A stretch of DNA of 64,000 nt from Microbacterium sp. BH-3-3-3 (GTDB lineage: Bacteria; Actinomycetota; Actinomycetes; Actinomycetales; Microbacteriaceae), in contig NZ_CP017674.1 of NCBI RefSeq assembly GCF_001792815.1, positions 186,001 through 250,000 on the forward strand, in the 5' to 3' direction. Numbering within the stretch: the first letter of the stretch is position 1; each line of letters opens with the position of its first letter. Below the pieces are notes generated by a model that saw only the letters and a list, made by a program, of their open reading frames with translations, made no database searches and was not told the origin of the DNA. Made by a program: the position numbers and the translations under genes. Positions 1-7,149 of this stretch are shown here, piece after piece.

Positions 1-478
1 TGTCTTCGTCGTCGAGGCGGTCGACGTACAGGATGCCGTCGAGGTGATCGAACTCGTGCTGCAGGATGCGCGCGCGCCACCCGGTGACCTCGACGCGCAC
101 CGAGTGCCCGTCGAGATCGGTCCCCGTCATCAGCGCGGCCTCGGACCGTCGCAGCGGGAAGCGCTCACCGGGGAACGACAGGCACCCCTCCGACTCGTCG
201 TCGGGATCGGGGTACCCCGGCTCGGTGGGGCGGATCCACAGCTCGGGGTTGATGACCACGCCGCGCCAGGGGAGGCCCTCGTCGTCCTCGTACGTGTAGG
301 TGAAGATGCGCAGGCCCACACCCACCTGGGGAGCCGCGAGCCCGACACCGGGGGCGGCGTCCATGGTCTCGAACATGTCGGCCACGAGGGTGCGCACCTC
401 GTCGGTGATCTCGTCGACGCGGGCAGCGGGGGCGTGCAGCACGGGATCGCCCATGATGCGAATCGGGAGTACGGCCAC
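1..478 (-). CDS. def: Peptide deformylase (3' end cut by window edge)
   Basis: Removes the N-formyl group from nascent proteins, using a metal ion in the cytoplasm. All three family motifs are visible: GVGLAAPQVG at residues 44-53, EGCLSFPG with the metal-binding Cys at 99, and HEFDHLDG with the two metal-binding His at 141 and 145. The 159 visible residues run past the last motif, so only a short C-terminus is missing. I chose the GTG at 478 because the minus strand has TAGGCT ending 6 nt upstream, a -10 box placed for leaderless transcription, and no Shine-Dalgarno. It is divergent from the transporter at 520, 41 bp away. The family call is secure. Confidence 0.95.
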   Translation of the reverse strand, partial: MAVLPIRIMGDPVLHAPAARVDEITDEVRTLVADMFETMDAAPGVGLAAPQVGVGLRIFTYTYEDDEGLPWRGVVINPELWIRPTEPGYPDPDDESEGCLSFPGERFPLRRSEAALMTGTDLDGHSVRVEVTGWRARILQHEFDHLDGILYVDRLDDED

Positions 479-519
479 GTCTCCAGCCTAACCAGCGACC
501 GGACCGTTATCGTCGAGGG

Positions 520-1482
520 GTGATCCCGCTCGATGTCTCCCTGACCGACGGTATCGACGATCTCGTCGGCATCTTCCGCGATCCGCGCATCCTTCTCGGC
601 ATCCCGCTCGCCCTTCTCGGCGCGGTGTTCATGTCGTTCGGAGCGCAGTACCAGCACCGGGGCGTGCAGAAGGTGGAGCGCCTGTCGGGCAAGACCACCG
701 GCGGCCTCTCGCGCAAGCAGCTCACCTCGCTGCTGACGCGTCCGTCGTGGGTCGCGGGCACCGTGATGCTCGCGCTCGCCATCGTCTGCCAGCTCGGGGC
801 GCTCTCGGTCGCACCGCTCATCCTGGTGCAGCCGCTGGGTGCGATCGCGCTCGTCATCACGACGGTGCTGAACGCCCGGGTCTCCCACCACAAGCCCACC
901 CGGCAGTCGCTCATCGCGATCGCCCTGTGCGTCGGCGGCATCTTCATCTTCGTGACGATCGCCGCGTTCTTCGCCACCGAGCACGTGGTCACCGAGCGCG
1001 AGCTGCTGATCATCCTCGGCATCCTGGCCGTGGTCGTCGTGGTCTTCGGTGCCTTCTGGATGCTGGTGCGCCGCCGCGCGCAGGCCCTGTTCTACATCAT
1101 GGCCGCCGGCGTCATCTACGGCTTCGTGGCCACCCTCGCCAAGGTCATCATCAGCCGCATCCAGGCCGGCAACTTCGAGTGGCTCACCCTGCTCTGCGTC
1201 GTCGCGCTGGTCGCCGCCGTCGCCGTCGGCGCCTACTTCGTGCAGACCGCCTACTCGGTCGGCCCGCCCGACCTGGTCATCGCCGGACTCACCGTGATCG
1301 ACCCGATCGTGGCCGTGCTGATCGGCCTGCTGGTGCTGGGCGAGGCGTCGACCGCCCCCGCGTGGGCGTTGATCGGTTTCGTCATCGCCGGCGCGATCGC
1401 CACGTGGGGCGTCATCCAGCTCACCAAGCACCACCCGCAGATCGCCGGCGACGGCAAGCCCGCCAAGCCGCGCGTGCGCTGA
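520..1482 (+). CDS. DMT/EamA-like multi-pass membrane transporter
   Basis: A 320-residue, strongly hydrophobic protein with about nine or ten predicted membrane helices arranged as two similar halves, typical of the drug/metabolite transporter superfamily. Sequence in the C-terminal half (VIDPIVAVLIGLLVLGE) is typical of the second EamA repeat. The substrate cannot be read from sequence. The N-terminal half also recalls NIPA-like magnesium transporters (SFGAQYQHRGVQK), so a metal substrate is possible. The GTG start at 520 follows TATCGT (508-513) by 6 nt, which suggests a leaderless message. It is divergent from def. Confidence 0.8.
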   Translation: MIPLDVSLTDGIDDLVGIFRDPRILLGIPLALLGAVFMSFGAQYQHRGVQKVERLSGKTTGGLSRKQLTSLLTRPSWVAGTVMLALAIVCQLGALSVAPLILVQPLGAIALVITTVLNARVSHHKPTRQSLIAIALCVGGIFIFVTIAAFFATEHVVTERELLIILGILAVVVVVFGAFWMLVRRRAQALFYIMAAGVIYGFVATLAKVIISRIQAGNFEWLTLLCVVALVAAVAVGAYFVQTAYSVGPPDLVIAGLTVIDPIVAVLIGLLVLGEASTAPAWALIGFVIAGAIATWGVIQLTKHHPQIAGDGKPAKPRVR

Positions 1483-1576
1483 GCGGGATGGGGCTTAGCC
1501 GGGCCACGGCGGCAGGCCGGCCCTGAGCCCCGCTTTTCTCGGCGGACGATGGATGCCGGTAGGCTCGTCGTCGCTG

Positions 1577-1650
1577 GGGGCGGTGGCCAAGCTGGTCAAG
1601 GCAGCGGGCTCATAACCCGACGATCGTGGGTTCAAGTCCCACCCGCCCTA
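1577..1650 (+). tRNA. tRNA with CAT anticodon (tRNA-Met)
   Basis: A 74-nt cloverleaf. The acceptor stem is 1577-1583 paired with 1643-1649, the T arm is 1626-1642 with TTCAAGT as the loop, and the anticodon loop CTCATAA (1609-1615) reads CAT. CCA is not encoded. The stem next to the anticodon has three consecutive G:C pairs (GGG/CCC), a feature of initiator tRNA. The first acceptor pair is a G-T wobble rather than the usual initiator C-A mismatch, and the outer anticodon-stem pair is a G-A mismatch. Methionine is the likely amino acid. CAT could also be a tRNA-Ile2 precursor, but the body does not look like that class. Confidence 0.9.
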
Positions 1651-1699
1651 CGTTCCCCTCCGTCAGGCCGTGCATGATCGGAGGGCGTTTTCTCTGCCC

Positions 1700-2881
1700 T
1701 CACACCGTCGCGTGGGCTGCCGAACCATCTCCCGGACAGGACGGTAGTCCCTGGTCGGGCGGGTTCGATACGAGAAGTGGTCGCATGCGCGCCAACCGCT
1801 CACGACGAGTGGCGCAACGGTCCCGCTCCGCCCAACGCGACGCGGGACCCGCACCACCTACCGTGCGAGCGGAACGAGTTTCCCCCGCGCCCGGCAGAAT
1901 CTCGCGCAACAGGTCGTCGAGGGTGACCACCCCGATCAAACGCTCGCCGTCGACGACCGTCGCCAACTGCACGCGCCCGCGCCGCATGCGCGCGAGAGCA
2001 TCGTACGCCGACGCCGACGGCTCCAGCACCAGGGGCTCGCGCGCGATCTCGAGCGCCGGGGTCGTCGGGTCGACGGTGAGCGTGTCGCGCACGTGGGCGA
2101 CGCGTGACGTCGCACCCGCCCCGACGAGGATGCGCAGGTGCGTCGACGAGGCGGCGACCGCCTGGATGTCGGCGACCGTCGCATCCGCGGCGACCGACGT
2201 CGGCGTGCGATCGGTGCGCACGATGTCGCCGACCGTCAGCGTCCCCAGCGCGATTGCCTGCGCGATCGGCTCGGAGTACTGCTTCTCGAGCGTGCCCGCC
2301 CGACGCGAGTGCGCCACGAGTTCGCGGATCGTGTCGGCATCCTGCCCACCGGCGGCGGCCTTGTCGACGGGCTCCACGCCCGACGCCTTCACGAGGCGGT
2401 TGGCGATGTGGTTGATCCACAGCAGGAACGGGCGCAGCGGCCAGGTGAGGGCGCGGGCCAGGATGCCGGTGGCCTTCGCCGCCGTCTCCGGGTGGGCGAT
2501 CGCCCACGACTTGGGCGCCATCTCGCCGATCACGAGGTGGAGGAACGTCACCACGATCAGCGCCAGCATGAACGCGATGACCCCGGACAGAACGGGAGGG
2601 AGCCCCCACTGCTCGAGAACCGGTGCCAGGGCGTAGTCGATGGCCGGCTTGGTGATCGCGCCGAGCAGGAACGTGCAGGCGGTGATGCCCAACTGCGCGA
2701 AGGCGAGCATGACGGTCAGCTCGTTGACGCCGCGCAGGGCAGAGCGCGCCGAGGCGCTGGTCGCCGCCTCTTCTTCGAGTCGGTGACGTCGGGCGGCGAG
2801 CAGCGCGAACTCGACGATCACGAAGAACGCACTCGCGACGATGAGCGCGGTGGTGATGAGAGCGACGGTCCAGCCGTTCAT
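1700..2881 (-). CDS. CNNM/hemolysin-C-type membrane protein with CBS domains
   Basis: A 393-residue membrane protein. An N-terminal DUF21/CNNM transmembrane domain (about residues 1-180, including the conserved stretch HLVIGEMAPKSWAI) is followed by a CBS-domain pair to about residue 330. Family members are linked to magnesium or cobalt efflux and ion homeostasis. The ATG overlaps the stop of the upstream paralogue by 4 nt (2878-2881), so the two are translationally coupled and may form a heteromer. It lacks the C-terminal CorC/HlyC domain that its partner has. The last ~60 residues are Arg/Gly-rich, look unlike the family, and run to within 50 nt of the tRNA; this may be natural drift or a late frameshift. 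Confidence 0.88.
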   Translation of the reverse strand: MNGWTVALITTALIVASAFFVIVEFALLAARRHRLEEEAATSASARSALRGVNELTVMLAFAQLGITACTFLLGAITKPAIDYALAPVLEQWGLPPVLSGVIAFMLALIVVTFLHLVIGEMAPKSWAIAHPETAAKATGILARALTWPLRPFLLWINHIANRLVKASGVEPVDKAAAGGQDADTIRELVAHSRRAGTLEKQYSEPIAQAIALGTLTVGDIVRTDRTPTSVAADATVADIQAVAASSTHLRILVGAGATSRVAHVRDTLTVDPTTPALEIAREPLVLEPSASAYDALARMRRGRVQLATVVDGERLIGVVTLDDLLREILPGAGETRSARTVGGAGPASRWAERDRCATRRERLARMRPLLVSNPPDQGLPSCPGDGSAAHATV

Positions 2882-4281
2882 CGGGCCACCTCCCCGTCGA
2901 TCGCGACGACGTCGTCGGCGGGCTCGGCATCCCGGTCCACCTCGTGCAGGTCGACCTTCAGCTGCGAGGGCACGTGCCGGTCGACCTCGACGACCTCGAT
3001 CGCGAGCCAGCGCTCGATGTCGAGACCCTGCACCGTCTCGGACGCACGTTCGGGCAGATCCACCCGCACGACGATGCCGACGGCCGGAAGGTCGCCGTGC
3101 GCCTCGATGACGAGACCGGCGACCGTCTCGACGTCGCCCTCGGTGAGGTCGTGGCCGATGAGTCGCTCGAGCTCGTCGAGATGCAGGTCGCCGGGAACGC
3201 TCCACGCGTCGTCGCCGACCGAGGCGGCCTCGGCGACCTCGACGTCGTGTTCGTCGGAGAGTTCGCCGATGACTTCTTCGGTCAGGTCCTCGATGGTCAG
3301 GATGCCGTCGAAGTTGCCGTACTCGTCGACGACGCACGCCAGTTCGTTGCGCGTCTGGCGCATGCGATCCAACGCGACGGGGAGCAGCATCGAGGTGGGC
3401 AGCACGACCGCGGCGCGCATGACGGCGGCCACGGGGGTCTCTTCCGACGGGTTCTCGCGCAGCACGTCGATGAGTTCGACGACACCGACGGGGGAGTCCT
3501 CGTCACCGATGACGGGGTAGCGGGTGTGCCCGGTGGCCATCAGGGCGCGCACCTCGCCCACGGTGGTCTCGGGGGTGACCGAATCGATCTGGGAACGCGG
3601 GATCATCGCGTGCTCCACATCGCGGTGCGGAAAGTCGAGGATGCGGTCGATGATCATCGACAGATCGTCGGGCAGGTCACCGCTCGCGCGGGACTCCTCG
3701 ATGATGGCCTCGAGGTCGCGCGCGGTCGCGCTCTCGTCGACGTCTTCGAGCGGCTCGATGCGCAGCACCCGCAGCAGGGCGTTGGCGGCGACGTCGAAGA
3801 CCGAGATCAACCAGCCGAACAGCAGGAGGTAGATGCGCGTCGGCACGGCGAGGGCGCGCGCCAGCGGCTCAGGGTCGGCGATGGCGAGGTTCTTCGGGTA
3901 CAGCTCACCGAAGATCATGGTGACGATCGTGGCGAGCAACAGGGCGCCGACGGTGCCGATCAGCACCGAGACGGCCGGATCGATCCCGACCCCGCCGAGC
4001 AGCGTCCCGAGTGATTCACCGATGAGCGGTTCGGCGACGTACCCGATCAGCAGACCGGTGACGGTGATGCCGAGCTGCGCGCCCGACAACATGAACGACG
4101 TGCGCTTGGTGATGGCGAGGACGCGCTTCGCCTGGGCGTCGCCCTTCTCGGCCAACGCCGCCATGCGCGAGCGGTCGACCGACATGTACGCGAACTCCTG
4201 AGCGACGAAGAAGCCGCAGGCCACGATGATCGCCAGCGTCACGATGACGCCCACCAGGAGCGTCAAGACCGCAGCCAGCAT
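2878..4281 (-). CDS. CNNM/hemolysin-C family protein with CBS pair and CorC/HlyC domain
   Basis: A 467-residue protein with the full family architecture: a DUF21 membrane domain (about 1-190, with TMIFGELYPKNLAIA), a CBS pair (about 205-330, ending in NFDGILTIEDLTEEVIGE) and a C-terminal CorC/HlyC domain (about 345-430). The predicted role is divalent-cation (Mg/Co) transport or its control at the cytoplasmic membrane. It is the first gene of a two-gene operon with its shorter paralogue. The ATG at 4281 is preceded by a perfect 8-bp hairpin that buries the purine-rich ribosome-binding region (see 4291-4311), so translation may depend on RNA structure. Confidence 0.9.
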   Translation of the reverse strand: MLAAVLTLLVGVIVTLAIIVACGFFVAQEFAYMSVDRSRMAALAEKGDAQAKRVLAITKRTSFMLSGAQLGITVTGLLIGYVAEPLIGESLGTLLGGVGIDPAVSVLIGTVGALLLATIVTMIFGELYPKNLAIADPEPLARALAVPTRIYLLLFGWLISVFDVAANALLRVLRIEPLEDVDESATARDLEAIIEESRASGDLPDDLSMIIDRILDFPHRDVEHAMIPRSQIDSVTPETTVGEVRALMATGHTRYPVIGDEDSPVGVVELIDVLRENPSEETPVAAVMRAAVVLPTSMLLPVALDRMRQTRNELACVVDEYGNFDGILTIEDLTEEVIGELSDEHDVEVAEAASVGDDAWSVPGDLHLDELERLIGHDLTEGDVETVAGLVIEAHGDLPAVGIVVRVDLPERASETVQGLDIERWLAIEVVEVDRHVPSQLKVDLHEVDRDAEPADDVVAIDGEVAR

Positions 4282-4290
4282 CAGATCTCA

Positions 4291-4311
4291 CCCCCTCTCG
4301 GAAAGAGGGGG
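4291..4311 (-). promoter_or_regulatory. Hairpin masking the ribosome-binding site of the CNNM gene
   Basis: On the minus strand an 8-bp perfect stem (CCCCCTCT pairing with AGAGGGGG) closes a 5-nt loop and ends 9 nt before the ATG at 4281. The 3' arm AGAGGGGG is itself the best Shine-Dalgarno candidate, so the folded form would block initiation. I searched the leader for the M-box magnesium riboswitch core and did not find it. A thermosensor-like or protein-controlled switch is possible, but this is inference. Confidence 0.5.
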
Positions 4312-4470
4312 CTCGAAGATCGGCCCTCCTGGTCGGTGGAGGTGCGGTGAGGGCTCACGGGGTTGTCTCTCTCGTGGGTCGGGTGATCGCAGATCCCTTC
4401 GATGCTACCGAGGCCGCTCGCTCGTAGCTGGGGATTCGCCTCGCCGCCGGGCTCGCTGCCGCGCGGGAAC

Positions 4471-4510
4471 GCGAAGGGGCCGGACCGCCGAGACGGTCCG
4501 GCCCCTTCGC
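4471..4510 (-). terminator. Strong hairpin terminator downstream of the ABC permease gene
   Basis: A 17-bp perfect GC-rich stem (GCGAAGGGGCCGGACCG and its complement) closes a 6-nt loop, 8 nt after the stop codon of the permease gene at 4518. It lies between that operon and the CNNM operon, both on the minus strand. There is no T-run, as is common in high-GC actinobacteria. Confidence 0.75.
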
Positions 4511-4517
4511 ATCCGTG

Positions 4518-5213
4518 TCAGGGGACGGCGCGGCGCAACGTCGCGAACGACGACGTCGCGAGCACCGCGGTGAGCACGATCCCGCAGACCGCGAGGCCGA
4601 GGGCGCCGAGCGTGAGAACGATGTCGGCGACCCCCTGCCACGACCGCGTCACCGTGATCAGCCACACCACGAGCACGAGGAGCAGGCCGACGCCGACCAG
4701 GGTGACCGTGGTCACCAGGCCGCCGAAGCGCTTGAACACGGTGGCGGCCCAGAAGCCGATGACGAAGAAGAACATCGCCAGGGCGAAGTAGGCGACTCCC
4801 GCGGCGAGCGGACCGGCCTCCCACACCCACGGGATGTAGAAGAACCACCCGTTCATCCCGTAGCCGTTGGTCGCCCGCTCGATCATGCCGCCGAGGACGA
4901 AGACCACCGACAGCAGTGCCGCCGTCAGCGCAGCGGTCAGGAGGGTGCCGGCGAAGAAGTCGCGACGGGTGACGCTCATCGCCTGCGAGAACGGGAAAGT
5001 CCGCGTCAGGGACTGGGCGCCGATGACGCCGAAGTACCACAGGGGCGCCTGCACCCCACCGCTGATCATCACGCCGCGCGCCCCCGCCGACTGGATGATG
5101 CCGTAGAGCAGCAAGCTGATGGCGAGAGAGCCGAACAGGATGATCAGGGGGATCCAGACGAACGTCTGACGGTTGATGAGCTGAAGACGGACGACGTTCA
5201 GCGCGCGGTTCAT
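4518..5213 (-). CDS. ABC transporter permease-like membrane protein (YtrA-operon type)
   Basis: A 231-residue protein with about six hydrophobic segments, no signal peptide and a short basic N-terminus. It is the third gene of a gntR-ATPase-permease operon and its ATG overlaps the ATPase stop by 4 nt (5210-5213), so it is almost certainly the membrane partner of that ATPase. Family members in YtrA-type operons respond to cell-envelope stress or export unknown substrates. No substrate-determining motif is visible. The operon ends at the hairpin at 4471-4510. Confidence 0.8.
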   Translation of the reverse strand: MNRALNVVRLQLINRQTFVWIPLIILFGSLAISLLLYGIIQSAGARGVMISGGVQAPLWYFGVIGAQSLTRTFPFSQAMSVTRRDFFAGTLLTAALTAALLSVVFVLGGMIERATNGYGMNGWFFYIPWVWEAGPLAAGVAYFALAMFFFVIGFWAATVFKRFGGLVTTVTLVGVGLLLVLVVWLITVTRSWQGVADIVLTLGALGLAVCGIVLTAVLATSSFATLRRAVP

Positions 5214-6121
5214 CGCAGCGCTCCTTCCGGAAGGGTGGCGGCCGACGCGCTCGCCGCGTGCGGGGTCGCGCGGACGATGAACTCCTGCAGCGAGACGGGC
5301 GAGACCTCGAGCCGCGCCTCGGCGAGGGCGCGTCGGTCGCCCGGGGTCAGGGCGCCCAGGATCGTGACCGAGGCGACGCCTCCGAGCGCTTCCCGGTGCA
5401 GCACCTCACGGCCCACGCAGAAGGCGTCGACGGCGGCGGCGTCTCCGACGATGGTCGCGGCCCGCTCCCGCACGGCATCGGTGTCTTCGTCCATCACCAC
5501 ACGGCCCCCGTCGAGCACGATGACGCGTTCGAGCAGGTTGGCGACCTCGTCGATGAGGTGACTGGAGAGGATGATCGTGCGCGGGTGGGAGGAATAGTCC
5601 TCGAGCAGACGGTCGTAGAAGATCTGACGGGCCACCGCGTCGAGTCCGAGGTACGGCTCGTCGAAGAACGTGATCTCGGCGCGCGATGCCAAGCCGATGA
5701 CGACCCCCACGGCCGAGAGCTGACCACGCGAGAGCTTTTTGATCGTTCGAGTCACGGGGATCTGGAACTGCCGGATGAGATCGGCGGCGAGGTCGTCGTC
5801 CCAGTTCGGGAAGAAGATCTTCGCGGCCGCGAAGGCGTGGGCGGGCTTGGCATCATCGGGATACTTCTGGCTCTCGCGCACGAAGCACATCCGCGACAGC
5901 ACCCGCGGGTTCTCGTACGGGTCCTCGCCGAACACGCGCACGCTCCCCTCGGTGGCGAAGTTCTGCGCGGTCAGGATCGACATCAGGGTGGTCTTGCCGG
6001 CGCCGTTACGCCCCAGCAGGCCGTAGATGGCATCTTTCTCGATGCGGAACGACACGTCGTCCAGGGCGGCGGCGTCACGGTAGCGCTTGTGGAGGCCGGC
6101 GACCTCGATCACAGCGGTCAT
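5210..6121 (-). CDS. ABC transporter ATP-binding protein
   Basis: A 303-residue ATPase that powers the adjacent permease. It has Walker A GRNGAGKTT (residues 38-46), a signature-like KKLSRGQLSAVGV segment, Walker B with ITFFDEPYLGLD, and a switch His in LSSHLIDEV. The signature LSRGQ is slightly divergent from LSGGQ. The C-terminal ~80 residues form an extension typical of exporters of the YtrB/antibiotic-type ABC family. It overlaps the regulator gene (6118-6121) and the permease gene (5210-5213) by 4 nt each, which gives a tightly coupled operon. Confidence 0.93.
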   Translation of the reverse strand: MTAVIEVAGLHKRYRDAAALDDVSFRIEKDAIYGLLGRNGAGKTTLMSILTAQNFATEGSVRVFGEDPYENPRVLSRMCFVRESQKYPDDAKPAHAFAAAKIFFPNWDDDLAADLIRQFQIPVTRTIKKLSRGQLSAVGVVIGLASRAEITFFDEPYLGLDAVARQIFYDRLLEDYSSHPRTIILSSHLIDEVANLLERVIVLDGGRVVMDEDTDAVRERAATIVGDAAAVDAFCVGREVLHREALGGVASVTILGALTPGDRRALAEARLEVSPVSLQEFIVRATPHAASASAATLPEGALR

Positions 6122-6516
6122 CGGGCGATCCCTTCGTTGGTGTGGGCGGGGGAGGAGCCGAGCGCCGCGCGCTCGCGGATGAGGTCGGCGAGATCGTCGG
6201 GGCCGAGGCCCAGCGTGCGGGCCTCGGTGAGGAGGGGCTCGACGAAGCGGTCGGCGAATGCCGAGCGGCGCTCGCCCAGGAGCTGTTCCCGTGCTCCGAC
6301 CGCGACGAACATGCCGATGCCGCGTCGCTTCTGCAGCACGCCTTTGTCGACGAGCATGGTGATTCCTTTCGCTGCGGTGGCGGGGTTGATGCGGTGGAAC
6401 GCCGCCAGTTCGTTGGTCGAGGGCGCACGGCTCTCTTCGGCCAGCGAACCGTCGACGATCGCGTCCTCGACGCTCTCGGCGATCTGGAGGAACAGCGCTC
6501 GGCCGTCGTCGATCAT
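6118..6516 (-). CDS. GntR-family transcriptional regulator, YtrA subfamily
   Basis: A 132-residue repressor-type protein. The N-terminal winged helix-turn-helix (about residues 5-75) includes PSTNELAAFHRINPATAAK and VLQKRRGIGMFV, and the short C-terminal dimerisation tail of about 50 residues is the YtrA hallmark, in contrast to the long effector domains of FadR or HutC types. It is the first gene of the operon with the ABC ATPase and permease. A near-perfect palindrome at 6533-6556, 17 nt upstream of the ATG, is the likely autoregulatory operator. Inducers of this class are usually cell-wall-active compounds, which is family knowledge only. Confidence 0.92.
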   Translation of the reverse strand: MIDDGRALFLQIAESVEDAIVDGSLAEESRAPSTNELAAFHRINPATAAKGITMLVDKGVLQKRRGIGMFVAVGAREQLLGERRSAFADRFVEPLLTEARTLGLGPDDLADLIRERAALGSSPAHTNEGIAR

Positions 6517-6532
6517 GCGACCTCCGTCTCTT

Positions 6533-6556
6533 GGTTACCTACTTGACTAAGTAACC
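6533..6556. promoter_or_regulatory. Putative YtrA-type operator
   Basis: An inverted repeat with arms GGTTACCTA and TAAGTAACC (8 of 9 positions match) around a 6-nt centre containing TTGAC. The half-site GTTAC...GTAAC matches the general form of operators bound by YtrA-subfamily GntR proteins. It sits just upstream of the gntR start codon, in the only AT-rich patch nearby, where it would overlap the promoter. Confidence 0.7.
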
Positions 6557-6747
6557 ATCTAACAGGGGTGATACGCGTGTCAAGAGCGAGTTCTGACACG
6601 ACACGCCCGACCTGAGGATGGTCTCGCTCGAACGCGCCCCGACCTCGATCCGGGTGGCAGAATAGAGGTCCCGCATTGCCTCGCTTCCCGGCGTGGTCCC
6701 GCCCTTGCTCAACAGGTGCGCTTCGTCGCGCCAGAAATGGACCCGCC

Positions 6748-7089
6748 GTGGGACGCCTCATCTACCGTGACCGCGCGTCGTTCGATATCGACGACCGCAT
6801 CCTCGCCCATCTCCGCATCGTCGTGATGAACAAGCTCCGCCGCAACGAGGGCTTCATGCTCCAGCTGCCGGTGAACGAGGGCGTTCGGCAGGCCAGCCTC
6901 TGGATCCACGCCTCCAACGCGCTCGTCATGCAGTTCTACGGGGGACGGGAACCCGCCATCGATCGCGAGCTCGTCGACCAGATGATGCACGACGCCAGCG
7001 GCGCCGATGGGCTCACGCTCACCGCGGCGGGCATCGCCCCACTGCCGATCGCGACCCGTCAACCCGCGGGGGTGCGCGCCGGACGCTGA
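6748..7089 (+). CDS. Small conserved actinobacterial protein (DUF7882-like)
   Basis: A 113-residue soluble protein starting MGRLIYRDRASFDIDDR. The pattern of an N-terminal beta strand, DDRILAHLRIVVMNKLRRNEGF and a later WIHASNALVMQF strand matches a short protein family common in Microbacteriaceae, sometimes mislabelled as DNA ligase. No catalytic motif is visible and the function is unknown. The GTG at 6748 is chosen because the preceding in-frame residues (Arg/Ala/Pro-rich) do not look like part of the fold. It stands alone between the YtrA operon and the two-component system. Confidence 0.6.
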   Translation: MGRLIYRDRASFDIDDRILAHLRIVVMNKLRRNEGFMLQLPVNEGVRQASLWIHASNALVMQFYGGREPAIDRELVDQMMHDASGADGLTLTAAGIAPLPIATRQPAGVRAGR

Positions 7090-7149
7090 CCCGGTTTCGC
7101 ACCGGTGGTCGTCGCGTCCGCCGGTGCGGCCGGTCGCGACGGCGCCCGG

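Noticed and set aside
130..1434. Long antisense open frame (434 codons) over def and the transporter gene
   Set aside because: His/Asp/Arg/Gly-rich composition typical of the opposite strand of a high-GC gene, with no recognisable domain; the plus-strand transporter explains the region.
4282..4420. M-box magnesium riboswitch before the CNNM operon
   Set aside because: I looked for the conserved core segments in the leader and did not find them; only a simple hairpin is present.
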